Shown: positions 8,362 through 16,416, counted from the stretch's first letter. The stretch: DNA of 35,933 nt from Nitrososphaerota archaeon (GCA_029784825.1 JAFMAU010000019.1:1-35933); one strand, 5' to 3'. Numbers and translations: made by a program. The notes: a model not told the origin generated them from the letters alone.

Positions 8362-9354
8362 ATGAGGCTCGCGCTAGGCTTCAACCCCATCTTCAGCGCT
8401 GCTGAGGCGGCAAAGACGGCAGCAAGCGCCGAGTCGCTCGGATACGACTCGGTCTGGATGCATGAGAGTCTCTTCCAGCGGGACATAGTCACATACATCT
8501 CGTCGATGGCCCTTTCCACGACGAGGATTCGGCTTGCCTCCGGGGTGATCAACACCTTCACGAGGCACCCGGTCACCGCAGCCACAACATTCGCCACGCT
8601 GTCGGAACTCTCCGAAGGGAGGGTCGTGCTCGGCCTGGGCCTGGGCAGCTTTCCCACAGTTCCGCTGATAGGCCACAAGATCTTTCCAGTGGCCGAGACG
8701 AAGCCCCTCAGAAGGATAAGGGAGTACGTCGAGGTGGTCAGGAAGGTCTGGAGCGGCGAGAAGGTCGAGTTCGAGGGCCAGTTCTTCAAGGTGCACAATC
8801 TGACGCTCGGCTTCAAGCCAAGGGCCCCCGTGCCGCTTTTCATCGCGTCACTCTCGCCCAAGACGCAAGAATACGCGGCGAGCGCAGCAGACGGCGTCAT
8901 ACTCTCCCCTGCCTTCAACACCGCCTGGGGGACGGAAAGGATGGTGGAGAACGTGAAGAGAGGGGAGGGACGGAGAGGGGCGAAGGTCGAACGTGCTTCG
9001 TACATTATGGCCTCGTTGGACCCCGACCCGGAGAAGGCCAGGGCGGTCATGCGGGACTACTATTTCTTCGTCTACCAGCTTTCCGAGGTCGTGAGGCCGG
9101 AAGTGCTGGCGCCATGCGGGGTGACAGAGGACATGCTGAAGCCAATGAAGGAGGCGTGGAAGAAGGGAGACCTGCCCGCTGCGAAGAGACTAATCCCCGA
9201 ACGCGCCATCGAAGTCCTCGCGCTTGTCGGGAAGGGAGACCACGCCCTCGACCGACTCACGGAGTACGAGAAGGCGGGGGTCACCCTGCCCATCGTTATG
9301 CCTGTGGGCAACGTCGAGTACGCCATGAAACAGCTCGCGCCCGGGCCTTCCTGA
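8362..9354 (+). CDS. LLM-class flavin/F420-dependent oxidoreductase
   Basis: This is a 330-residue TIM-barrel protein of the bacterial luciferase-like monooxygenase superfamily. Typical features are the N-terminal AESLGYDSVWMHE, then the RIRLASGVINTFTRHPVTAA segment, SEGRVVLGLGLGS, and FKPRAPVPLFIASLSPKTQE. The archaeal members closest in style (5,10-methylenetetrahydromethanopterin reductase-like) use F420H2, while others use FMN. The cofactor cannot be decided from the sequence. It stands alone on the plus strand, divergent from the acyl-CoA dehydrogenase operon, so it may act in the same lipid or aldehyde metabolism, but that is only a neighbourhood argument. The ATG at 8362 fits the upstream TATA-like box. 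Confidence 0.85.
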   Translation: MRLALGFNPIFSAAEAAKTAASAESLGYDSVWMHESLFQRDIVTYISSMALSTTRIRLASGVINTFTRHPVTAATTFATLSELSEGRVVLGLGLGSFPTVPLIGHKIFPVAETKPLRRIREYVEVVRKVWSGEKVEFEGQFFKVHNLTLGFKPRAPVPLFIASLSPKTQEYAASAADGVILSPAFNTAWGTERMVENVKRGEGRRGAKVERASYIMASLDPDPEKARAVMRDYYFFVYQLSEVVRPEVLAPCGVTEDMLKPMKEAWKKGDLPAAKRLIPERAIEVLALVGKGDHALDRLTEYEKAGVTLPIVMPVGNVEYAMKQLAPGPS

Positions 9355-9428
9355 AATCGAGCGTGGCCTGTCGCATGCCTTCGCGGTGCCGGTTCACTCC
9401 CCCGCGGCGGGCTCGCGACAGCGCATCA

Positions 9429-9437
9429 CATTTATGG
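9429..9437 (+). promoter_or_regulatory. TATA-like box for the CPBP-like protein gene
   Basis: CATTTATGG is centred 28-31 nt before TTG 9461 and ATG 9464. It favours a start here over any start further upstream. Confidence 0.45.
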
Positions 9438-9463
9438 CGCGCCCGGGTCGCTGTCCCGAATTG

Positions 9464-10075
9464 ATGCTGAACCGGCTGGCCGCCGGCGCTCTCCTGGTCT
9501 TCGCCACCATGGCGGCAATGCTGCTCTTGCCGCCCGACCTGTTCATCGCAGCCACCTTCGCGTCGACGACCTGCATGGTCTTGGCCAGCGCTGCCCTCGG
9601 AGGATTCAGGACGCTCTTTCGGCCGTCGCCGAAGTCGCTCGCATCCGGCCTGGCCGTGGCCGCGCTGCTGTATCTTGTCTTCCTGGGCGGCAACTTCGGC
9701 ATAACCGTCCTCCATCCCTTCGGCATCGGCGCTTCGAACGAGAACTCGATATACTCGCTGATAGCCGCGCCAGGGAACCCGTGGTACCTCCAAGCACTCG
9801 TCCTCGTATTCGACGCCGTGGGCTACGAATCGTTCTTCAGAGGGGTCCTCCAGAGGCGTCTCCGCCCCAAGGCGGGCGGAGCGGCACCCGTCGCCGCGGC
9901 CGCCATCGACGCAGCGGTCCACCTGCTGTCGCTGAACCCCCTCTGGGTCGTCTCCACGTTCATCGTAGACACAGTCTGGGGGATCAGCTACAAACGCACC
10001 GATGACCTGGCGGGCGTAATGCTCAGTCACTTCGTATGGGACATCCTGATCTTCGTCCTGTTCCCAATACACTGA
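9464..10075 (+). CDS. CPBP-like intramembrane protease family protein with altered first motif
   Basis: A 203-residue membrane protein with about six hydrophobic segments. The C-terminal half follows the CPBP (CAAX-protease and bacteriocin-processing) pattern. Motif 1, usually EExxxR, reads YESFFR at residues 121-126. A His is at 153 in AAIDAAVHLL, and a third motif, HFVWD, is at 189-193. The first of the two motif-1 glutamates is therefore a tyrosine, so protease activity is uncertain. An upstream in-frame start at 9386 exists, but those 26 residues lie before the TATA-like box and look non-coding. ATG 9464 (or TTG 9461) fits a leaderless transcript. Function in this organism is unknown. Confidence 0.65.
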   Translation: MLNRLAAGALLVFATMAAMLLLPPDLFIAATFASTTCMVLASAALGGFRTLFRPSPKSLASGLAVAALLYLVFLGGNFGITVLHPFGIGASNENSIYSLIAAPGNPWYLQALVLVFDAVGYESFFRGVLQRRLRPKAGGAAPVAAAAIDAAVHLLSLNPLWVVSTFIVDTVWGISYKRTDDLAGVMLSHFVWDILIFVLFPIH

Positions 10076-10102
10076 GCGGCTGGGAGAAACCCGCGGGGCA
10101 AT

Positions 10103-10112
10103 CGATAATTAT
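10103..10112 (+). promoter_or_regulatory. TATA-like box for the thiolase-like/DUF35 cluster
   Basis: CGATAATTAT is centred about 29 nt before the GTG at 10137, the first gene of the five-gene cluster. Nothing similar is obvious between the later genes, so one transcript for the cluster is plausible. Confidence 0.45.
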
Positions 10113-10136
10113 GGAGACGGAGAGGGGCTACCCAGA

Positions 10137-11258
10137 GTGACCGGCAGGGTCGGCATAGTCGGGGTCGGCTACGAGGGCTTCAGGCCAGCAATAACCGACC
10201 TCTCGACCAGGGAGCTGATGTTCCAGGCGGCGTCCAAGGCCTACGTGGATGCCGGCGTAGACCCCAGGAAGGACATTGGTTCCTTCATCTGCTGCACCGA
10301 AGACCTCTGGGAGGGCTGGAGCATCGCCGACGAGATGGTACCCGACCAGATCGGCGGGGCCAGGAAGCCTGTCTGCACAGTTCCTGCAGACGGAGTCACG
10401 GGCATCGGACACGCCGTCATGCACATCAGGGCAGGGATAGCCGACGTCGTGGCCGTCGAGGCCCACAGCAAGGTGGCGGACGTCCTTGACAAGCAGGCCG
10501 TCGAGAACCTCGCGCTCGACCCGGCATACCTTCGGGTTCCCGGAGCGAACAACGACCTTCTGGCAGGACTCGAGATGAGCGGCTTCATGAAACGGGCGGG
10601 TGTCTCAAGGGACGAGCTGAGCGGCCTGGTGGCGACCGAGAAGGCCGCGGCCATCAGGAACCCGAGGGCGAGCTACGGGCTGGCGCTTTCCCCTTCGCAG
10701 GTGAGCGCTGCTGAACCGATTTCGCTTCCCCTCAGGAAGTACGACAAGTCAGCGTTCGCGGAGGCGGGAGTTGTGGCCGTGGTGGCATCCGAGAGATGGA
10801 TCAGGAAGCGAAAGAAGGAAGCGGTCTTCGTCGACGGCATTGCCTGGCGCTCCAGCACGCCATGGCATGAGGGAGGCCCTGTCGCCATCGCGAGGTACGC
10901 GAAGGACGCGTTCGCTGGCGCAGCGAAGCAGGCGCGCCTGAAGTCGATGACTTCGATAGACTTCTTCGAGGTCGACGACACATACTCGTACAAGCTGATG
11001 CAGCACATCCTCTCCATGGGCATCACCAAGGCCGGCGCCATCAGGCTGGCGAAGGCGGGCAGGCTCAACCCGAGCGGCGGCTCGCTCGGGATCGGGAACC
11101 TCATAGAGGCGACAGGCCTCCGCCAGGTGCTGGAGTGCGTGATGCAACTCCGAGGGGAGGCGGGGAAGAACCAGGTGAGGGGTGCTAGGAGAGGAGCAGT
11201 GGTGAGCTGGCGCGGCAACCCGACGGCGACCGGAGCGGCGGCGGTGCTTTCCAGATGA
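10137..11258 (+). CDS. SCP2-thiolase-like protein A, catalytic residues substituted
   Basis: The 373-residue protein has the fold and length of SCP2-type thiolases: N-terminal GRVGIVGVGYEGF, and a C-terminal NPSGG...EATGLRQVLE followed by QLRGEAGKNQV. The three catalytic positions are changed. The nucleophile region (usually ACASG) reads PADGVTG, putting Asp85 where Cys is expected. The EVHDxF histidine is Asp280 (EVDDTY). The GHPxGATG histidine is Asn321 (IGNLIEATG). Normal Claisen condensation or thiolysis is therefore unlikely. The GTG start is about 29 nt after a TATA-like box. The stop overlaps thiolase-like gene B by 4 bp (ATGA), pointing to a heteromeric pair. Family knowledge: Cys-less SCP2 thiolases such as Ltp2 act as aldolases together with DUF35 proteins. 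Whether that holds here is inference. Confidence 0.85.
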   Translation: MTGRVGIVGVGYEGFRPAITDLSTRELMFQAASKAYVDAGVDPRKDIGSFICCTEDLWEGWSIADEMVPDQIGGARKPVCTVPADGVTGIGHAVMHIRAGIADVVAVEAHSKVADVLDKQAVENLALDPAYLRVPGANNDLLAGLEMSGFMKRAGVSRDELSGLVATEKAAAIRNPRASYGLALSPSQVSAAEPISLPLRKYDKSAFAEAGVVAVVASERWIRKRKKEAVFVDGIAWRSSTPWHEGGPVAIARYAKDAFAGAAKQARLKSMTSIDFFEVDDTYSYKLMQHILSMGITKAGAIRLAKAGRLNPSGGSLGIGNLIEATGLRQVLECVMQLRGEAGKNQVRGARRGAVVSWRGNPTATGAAAVLSR

Positions 11259-12412
11259 GAAGGGTCGCGGTAATAGGCGCCGGGATGACCAAGTTCAGAC
11301 GCAGGATGCTGGAGACAGGCAGAGAGCTCTCCTTCGAGGCGAGTCGCATGGCGCTCGACTCTGCCGGCATGGAGGTCAAGGACGTCGAATCGGTGGTCAT
11401 GGGGACCGCCCCCGACGCCTTCGACGGCATCCACATGAAGGGAGAGTACCTGATGGACGGGGCGGGCGGAACCAACAAGCCGTACAGCAGGGTATACGTC
11501 GGCGGAGGCACCGGGGTCTTCGTCCCTGCGGCGGCCTGGTGGCACGTCGCGTCTGGGCTCTTCGACAGCTGCCTCGCGGTGGCTGAGGAGAAGATGTCTC
11601 CTCTGCAGCCGCACCCCCAGTACGCCTTTTGGAGCATCTTCGACCACACCCTGGAGAGGCCCCTCGGCGTCAACCTGCTGTGGGTGTTCTCGCTCGAGAT
11701 GAGGAGGTACATGGCGGTCCACAACGTCAAGGAGGAGGACATCGCGCTAGTCTCGGTGAAGAACAAGGGGAACGCCATGGACCACCCGTGCGCCCAGATC
11801 CCCGCAAGGATCACCGTGGACGACGTGATGAAGAGCGAACCCATCTGCCTTCCTGTGAAGAGGCTGGACGTGTCGCCCGCCTCAGACGGCGCCGCTGCCG
11901 TCATGCTCGTGTCAGAGGACGTGGCAAGAAAGTACACCGACGACCCGGTCTGGATAGACGGAGTCGGATGGAACGTGGACACCCAGTACTGGACCAACAG
12001 AGACCTGTACTACCCCAGATACGTCGAGGAGGCGGCAAGAATGGCCTACAGGATGGCCAGGATAGACGAGCCGAAAAAGCAGATCGATTTCGCCGAAGTC
12101 TACGACCCCTTCGACTACAAGGAGCTGCACCACCTCGAAGGCGTACTGCTGGCAGACAAGGGAAAGGCGCCGCAGATGACGAGAGAGGGGATCACCCAGA
12201 GGGACGGCGACCTCCCCGTCAACCCGTCGGGCGGCCTTCTGGGAGTGGGGAACCCCATCGCTGCCGCAGGCATGATGAAGGTGTGCGAGTTGTTCTGGCA
12301 GCTCAGGGGGGAGGCAGGGAAGAGGCAGGTGAAGAAGGAGGTCGAGAGGGGGCTGGCCCAGGCGTGGGGCGACCTCCTGCAGGTCGGCACGGTAATCACG
12401 ATGAGACGATAG
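11255..12412 (+). CDS. SCP2-thiolase-like protein B, catalytic residues substituted
   Basis: A 385-residue SCP2-thiolase fold protein that begins MRRVAVIGAGMTKFRRR and ends with VNPSGGLLGVGNPIAAAG and QLRGEAGKRQV. It is clearly different from its neighbour A, so this is not a recent duplication. The nucleophile position is glycine in YVGGGTGV (residues 81-88). The EVHDxF histidine is Tyr283 (EVYDPF). The GHP histidine is Asn333 (GNPIAAAG). A tyrosine in the place of that histidine recalls what is described for the steroid side-chain aldolase Ltp2. I could not align them, so this is only a hint. It is translated from an ATG overlapping the stop of gene A and lies 21 bp before the acyl-CoA synthetase gene. 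Automatic annotation as acetyl-CoA acetyltransferase would probably be wrong. Confidence 0.85.
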   Translation: MRRVAVIGAGMTKFRRRMLETGRELSFEASRMALDSAGMEVKDVESVVMGTAPDAFDGIHMKGEYLMDGAGGTNKPYSRVYVGGGTGVFVPAAAWWHVASGLFDSCLAVAEEKMSPLQPHPQYAFWSIFDHTLERPLGVNLLWVFSLEMRRYMAVHNVKEEDIALVSVKNKGNAMDHPCAQIPARITVDDVMKSEPICLPVKRLDVSPASDGAAAVMLVSEDVARKYTDDPVWIDGVGWNVDTQYWTNRDLYYPRYVEEAARMAYRMARIDEPKKQIDFAEVYDPFDYKELHHLEGVLLADKGKAPQMTREGITQRDGDLPVNPSGGLLGVGNPIAAAGMMKVCELFWQLRGEAGKRQVKKEVERGLAQAWGDLLQVGTVITMRR

Positions 12413-12433
12413 CAGCGGCCGTTGTGAAGCTCG

Positions 12434-14395
12434 ATGGCGCGCGGAAAGCTGCTCTGGGAGCCGGATGAAGAGAGGATTCGCAGCGCCAACATCACCGGCT
12501 ATGCGCGCTGGCTGGAGCGCGAAGGCAAGCACTTCGAGAACTACGGCGAACTCTGGAGGTGGTCCGTTGACAACCTGGAGGAATTTTGGCAATCGATCTG
12601 GGACTACTTCCGAATCAGGTCGGAGGGAAGCTACCGCAGAGTGCTCTCGTCGCGAAGGATGCCGGGTGCGAAGTGGTTCGAAGGAGCTAGGCTGAACTTC
12701 GCAGAGCACGTCTTCGCCGGGAGGCGAAAGGGCCCCGCCCTCATCTCGCGCTCCGAGGACGGGGAGCTGAGGACGGCCAGCTGGAGCGAGATGGAGAGGA
12801 TGACGGGCTCGGTCGCGGAGAGCCTGAGGGAGATGGGCGTGAGGCCGGGCGACAGGGTGGCCAGCTATCTTCCAAATTCCATAGAGGCAGCGGTCGCATT
12901 CCTGGCCTGCGCGAGCATGGGGGCGGTGTGGTCGTCCTGCTCACCAGATTTCGGAGCGCCCAGCGTGGTGGACAGGTTCGCTCAGGTCGGCCCCAAGGTC
13001 CTCTTCGCGACCGAGGGGTACAGGTACGGAGGCAAGGCTCACGACAGGGCCGAGGCGCTGGACACGGCCCTCTCGGCTCTCCCGACTGTAAAGAGACTGG
13101 TGGTCGTCAGGAAGAGCTCGACGCCGAGGAGGCACGGAGAAGTCGCCTGGGAGGAGGTGTCGTCGGCCAGGGCACGCTTGAGGTTCCAGCGCTTTCCCGC
13201 TTCCCACCCGCTCTGGATCCTCTACTCTTCAGGCACGACCGGGCTGCCCAAGCCCCTGGTCCACAGCACAGCGGGCATCCTTCTGGAGCACATGAAGATC
13301 CTCTCGCTCCACAACGACCTGAAGGCGGGCGACCGCTTCTTCTGGTTCACGACCACGGGCTGGATGATGTGGAACTACCTGCTCGGGGGGCTCCTGCACG
13401 GGGTGACCTGCGTGCTCTACGACGGCAGCCCGAGCTACCCGGACTTCAACGCGCTGTGGGACGTCGCCGAGGAGACCGGGGTCTCCTTCATGGGCGCCAG
13501 CGCCGCCTTCATCTCGTCCTGCATGAAGGCCGAGGTCGCCCCGGCGCAGACGCACAGGCTCTCCAAGCTGAGGGGAATCGGCTCGACCGGTTCGCCACTG
13601 ACCGCGGACGCCTTCGAGTGGGTCTACGCCCGGGTGAAAGAGGACGTCTGGCTGGCCTCCATAAGCGGAGGAACCGACTTGTGCACGCCGTTCGTGGGCG
13701 GCTGCCCGACCCTTCCCGTCTTCTCGGGCGAAATCCAGTGCAGGTGTCTCGGGGCGAAGGTCGAGTCCTTCGACGAAGCTGGGAGGGCCGTGATCGGGAA
13801 GACGGGCGAGCTTGTGGTCACGGAGCCGATGCCGAGCATGCCCGTCCAGATGTGGGGAGACAAGGGCGGGAGCAGGTACAGGGAGAGCTACTTCGGGATG
13901 TTCCCTGGAGTGTGGAGGCACGGCGACTGGATCGAGATAACCGAGCGCGGCACCTGCGTCATCCACGGCAGGTCAGACGCGACCATAAAGCGGATGGGAA
14001 TCAGAATCGGGACCTCGGAGCTGTACAGGTCCGTCGAGTCGATGCCCGAAGTGGCGGATGTCCTCGCGGTGGACCTGGAGGGCCTGGAGGGCAGACCGGT
14101 GATGTTCCTCTTCGTGGCGACCACGCCGGGCGTCACTTTCAGCGGGGAGCTCTCGGGCAGGATAAGGCAGAAGATCGCTGGCGACGTCTCGAAGCGCCAC
14201 GTGCCCGACTTCGTGGTCCACGTCCGGAGCGTCCCCCGTACCCTGAGCGGGAAGCGGATGGAGGTCCCGGTCAAGAGGATATTCGAGGGGGGAGAGGTCG
14301 ACAGGGCACTGAACAGGGGCTCCATGGCCGACCCCGCCTCGGTGGACGAGTACGTCGAGCTGGCCAAGAGGTACAGGAGGGACGGGAAACTTTGA
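12434..14395 (+). CDS. Acetoacetyl-CoA synthetase-like acyl-CoA ligase
   Basis: A 653-residue ANL-superfamily enzyme of the acetyl-/acetoacetyl-CoA synthetase subgroup. The N-terminal ACAS extension (WEPDEERIRSANITGYARWL) and the NFAEHVF segment are typical of acetoacetyl-CoA synthetase. The adenylation motif YSSGTTGLPKPLVHS is at residues 264-278, followed by FFWFTTTGWMMWNYLLGG and SGGTDLCTPF. The C-terminal hinge HGRSDATIKRMGIRIG and the lysine in RTLSGKRMEVPVK complete the active site. It should make acyl-CoA from a short 3-oxo acid or related acid with ATP. Length and motifs favour acetoacetate, but the position between Cys-less thiolases and DUF35 genes leaves the true substrate open. 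The gene is complete, starts with ATG and lies on the same strand as its neighbours with short gaps. Confidence 0.88.
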   Translation: MARGKLLWEPDEERIRSANITGYARWLEREGKHFENYGELWRWSVDNLEEFWQSIWDYFRIRSEGSYRRVLSSRRMPGAKWFEGARLNFAEHVFAGRRKGPALISRSEDGELRTASWSEMERMTGSVAESLREMGVRPGDRVASYLPNSIEAAVAFLACASMGAVWSSCSPDFGAPSVVDRFAQVGPKVLFATEGYRYGGKAHDRAEALDTALSALPTVKRLVVVRKSSTPRRHGEVAWEEVSSARARLRFQRFPASHPLWILYSSGTTGLPKPLVHSTAGILLEHMKILSLHNDLKAGDRFFWFTTTGWMMWNYLLGGLLHGVTCVLYDGSPSYPDFNALWDVAEETGVSFMGASAAFISSCMKAEVAPAQTHRLSKLRGIGSTGSPLTADAFEWVYARVKEDVWLASISGGTDLCTPFVGGCPTLPVFSGEIQCRCLGAKVESFDEAGRAVIGKTGELVVTEPMPSMPVQMWGDKGGSRYRESYFGMFPGVWRHGDWIEITERGTCVIHGRSDATIKRMGIRIGTSELYRSVESMPEVADVLAVDLEGLEGRPVMFLFVATTPGVTFSGELSGRIRQKIAGDVSKRHVPDFVVHVRSVPRTLSGKRMEVPVKRIFEGGEVDRALNRGSMADPASVDEYVELAKRYRRDGKL

Positions 14396-14426
14396 AATCC
14401 CCGGCACGAAGAGGAGTGAAGCCAAA

Positions 14427-14933
14427 GTGAGCTCGAAGATCAAAGGCTACCCGGGCACAGAGATAGCGGGTTCTGACCTTGCGGCGGAGAAGTACCTGCT
14501 CACCGCCTACGAAACAGAGCTGCGCTACTCCTGGACGTCGGGCGTGGCCATCAGCAGGTACCTGAGGGGGCTGAAGGAAGGCCAACTGTGGGCAAGGAAG
14601 TGCAACAAATGCGGCAGGACGCTCATACCTCCGCGGATGTACTGCGAAGAGTGCTTCAGGTCCACGGACGAGTGGGTGAGGGTTGGGGACACTGGTACGG
14701 TCAACACTTTCTCGATAAGCTACGTGAACGTGGACGCGAGCAGGAGGACGGACCCGGTCCTGGTGGCTGTGATTGAGATCGACGGCGCATCGCCGGGCAT
14801 GGGGATACTCCACGTGCTGGGAGAGGTGGCCCCGGGCGACATACGCGTGGGTTTGAAGGTCAAGGCCCTGTGGAAGCCGAAGGACGAGAGGACGGGCGCC
14901 ATAACGGACATACGGTACTTCAGGCCCGGATGA
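14427..14933 (+). CDS. DUF35 zinc-ribbon/OB-fold protein A
   Basis: A 168-residue protein with an N-terminal helical segment (ELRYSWTSGVAISRYLRGLK), a rubredoxin-like zinc ribbon with Cys59/62 and Cys73/76 (CNKCGRTLIPPRMYCEEC), and a C-terminal OB-fold (GTVNTFSISYVNVD onward). DUF35 proteins are the obligate partners of many thiolase-fold enzymes. They bridge thiolase and HMG-CoA synthase in archaea, serve the benzoylsuccinyl-CoA thiolase BbsAB, and complete the Ltp2 aldolase. The CoA pantetheine arm is bound at their interface. The position two genes after the thiolase-like pair suggests the same here. The GTG start has a GAGGAG Shine-Dalgarno-like stretch about 11 nt upstream. The gene lies 4 bp before its paralogue B. 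Confidence 0.88.
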   Translation: MSSKIKGYPGTEIAGSDLAAEKYLLTAYETELRYSWTSGVAISRYLRGLKEGQLWARKCNKCGRTLIPPRMYCEECFRSTDEWVRVGDTGTVNTFSISYVNVDASRRTDPVLVAVIEIDGASPGMGILHVLGEVAPGDIRVGLKVKALWKPKDERTGAITDIRYFRPG

Positions 14934-14937
14934 GAGG

Positions 14938-15399
14938 ATGCCCATCGACGAGAGGATCACGAGCACGGAGGAATTGAGGAGCTGGACCGACAAGATCCCG
15001 CTCAGATACGAATACACGGCCGGAGTGGCGGGCGAGCGCTTCCTTCGGGGCCTCAGGGAGGGTAAGATCCTCGCGGGCCGCTGCGGGAAATGCGGAAGGA
15101 GGTACGTTCCGCCCAAGAGTTACTGCGTCGAATGTTTTGCGGCCATCAACCAGTTTGAGACGATCGGTCCGCGGGGAAGTGTCGCGGCCCTTACGGAGAG
15201 CTGGGTCGATTTCGCAGGCAAACGAATGAAGAGCCCGTCGATGTTCGCGTTCGTCGTGTTCAAGGGGGCTGAGGGCGGGATAATCCAGAAGGTCGAGGGG
15301 AAGGGCCTGAGGATCGGGTCCGCAGTGGAGCCGAGATTCGCCCCCGAGTCGGCGAGGAATGGCTCGCTGGCTGACATTGAGAAGTTCGTGGCAGTCTAG
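14938..15399 (+). CDS. DUF35 zinc-ribbon/OB-fold protein B
   Basis: A 153-residue paralogue of the preceding gene. The N-terminal helix (PLRYEYTAGVAGERFLRGLR) and zinc ribbon (Cys49/52, Cys63/66 in CGKCGRRYVPPKSYCVEC) match it closely, while the OB-fold part (GSVAALTESWVDFAGKRM) is divergent. Two DUF35 proteins beside two thiolase-like proteins suggests one partner each or a mixed assembly. The ATG follows a purine-rich GAGAGG and is 4 bp from the previous stop, so translation is coupled. Its stop codon lies in a CTAG that also serves as the stop of the convergent aminotransferase gene. Confidence 0.88.
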   Translation: MPIDERITSTEELRSWTDKIPLRYEYTAGVAGERFLRGLREGKILAGRCGKCGRRYVPPKSYCVECFAAINQFETIGPRGSVAALTESWVDFAGKRMKSPSMFAFVVFKGAEGGIIQKVEGKGLRIGSAVEPRFAPESARNGSLADIEKFVAV

Positions 15400-16319
15400 G
15401 CGCCCACCGGGGTGAGCCACTTCTCGTAGCGGCTTTCCCGCCCGTGAACGACGTCGTCGTAGAGCTTCTGGATCTTCGAGGTCACAGGGTAGTCGCCGTT
15501 CCCTACCTTCCTTCCGTCAACCTCCGCCACCTTCGCTATCCCCACGGCAGTGCCGCTGAAGAATATCTCGTCCGAAGTGTACAGCTCCTCTCTGGTGGAA
15601 TCGTTTCTGTAGAAGGTGACGTTCATGTCGTTGGCGAACTGGATGACGGTGTCCCTCGTTATGCCCCTGAGTATCCCGGAGCTCGCTGGAGGCGTGCTGA
15701 GTATGCCGTCCTTCACCCGGAATATGTTCTCCCCCGGCCCTTCGGCTACCACGCCGTTCTGGTTGAGCAAGATGGCCTCGTCGTATCCGCCAGAGATCGC
15801 CTCCATCTTCGCCAGCGCTGAGTTAGCGTAGTTGGCGGAGCACTTCGCCTGCGGCGGAAGAGATCTGGAGTCGACCCGAGCCCAGCTGGACACCATCGCG
15901 CGCACGCCGTGGTCTTGGCCCGCCTGGCCGAGGTATGCTCCCCACTCCCACGAAGCTATCGCCACCGAAATCTTGCTGTGGAGCGGATTGAGTCCCATTG
16001 CGCCGTACCCCGTAAACGCGATGGGTCTGAGGTAGGATTCCGCAAGACCGTTCACCCTCACCAGCTCCTTGCAGGCACCGGCCAGTTCCTTCGAGGAGAA
16101 CGGAATCGGCATCCTGTAGATCTTGGCGCTATTGAAGAACCTCTCCAGGTGCTCGTCGAGCCTGAAGATTGCCGGCCCCTTCCTTGTGGAGAAAGACCGC
16201 ATCCCTTCGAATACGGCCAATCCGTAGTGCAGCCCGTGCGTCAGGACGTGGATCTTCGCGTCATCCCAGGGCACAAACTTTCCATCCATCCAGATCTTGC
16301 TGAGCGGCTTCAGGCTCAT
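15396..16319 (-). CDS. ilvE: Branched-chain amino acid aminotransferase
   Basis: The 307-residue class IV PLP aminotransferase has the full length of bacterial/archaeal IlvE. The N-terminal KIWMDGKFVPWDDAKIHV and HYGLAVFEGMR are characteristic. The PLP lysine is Lys159 in QAKCSANYANS. The cofactor-phosphate and substrate region EGPGENIF follows, and FFSGTAVGI lies near the C-terminus. It interconverts leucine, isoleucine and valine with their 2-oxo acids. It is alone on the minus strand. The ATG at 16319 has a TATA-like box about 27 nt upstream. The link with the convergent DUF35 cluster is only positional: they share a stop-codon tetranucleotide. Confidence 0.92.
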   Translation of the reverse strand: MSLKPLSKIWMDGKFVPWDDAKIHVLTHGLHYGLAVFEGMRSFSTRKGPAIFRLDEHLERFFNSAKIYRMPIPFSSKELAGACKELVRVNGLAESYLRPIAFTGYGAMGLNPLHSKISVAIASWEWGAYLGQAGQDHGVRAMVSSWARVDSRSLPPQAKCSANYANSALAKMEAISGGYDEAILLNQNGVVAEGPGENIFRVKDGILSTPPASSGILRGITRDTVIQFANDMNVTFYRNDSTREELYTSDEIFFSGTAVGIAKVAEVDGRKVGNGDYPVTSKIQKLYDDVVHGRESRYEKWLTPVGA

Positions 16320-16342
16320 GCTTTTGAGGGCGAAATTTGATT

Positions 16343-16350
16343 GTATTTAG
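16343..16350 (-). promoter_or_regulatory. TATA-like box for ilvE
   Basis: CTAAATAC on the minus strand is centred about 27 nt before the ATG at 16319, in a short AT-rich window (16331-16350). Confidence 0.4.
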
Positions 16351-16356
16351 GCATAG

Positions 16357-16365
16357 GGTTTCACC
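16357..16365 (+). repeat. Direct repeat, left copy
   Basis: GGTTTCACC is identical to 17668-17676. It is a candidate target-site duplication of the TnpB element. Confidence 0.5.
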
Positions 16366-16367
16366 AC

Positions 16368-16379
16368 TCTGTCAACTCT
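16368..16379 (+). repeat. Terminal inverted repeat, left end
   Basis: TCTGTCAACTCT is the perfect reverse complement of 17653-17664. Similarity continues inward (TCGGCGG against CCGTCGG). Confidence 0.6.
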
Positions 16380-16416
16380 TCGGCGGCCGCCGTAGTGGCT
16401 ATTTCGCTGACGCGGA

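Noticed and set aside
10137..12412. Calling the two thiolase-like proteins acetyl-CoA acetyltransferases
   Set aside because: Both lack the nucleophilic Cys and both catalytic His positions; a complete thiolase is encoded separately at 17720-18898.
11629..12468. Long charged open frames in alternative frames of the thiolase-like and ligase genes (also at 12928-14430 and 18885-20375)
   Set aside because: They are Arg/Gly/Pro-rich shadow frames expected in GC-rich coding sequence, with no family resemblance.
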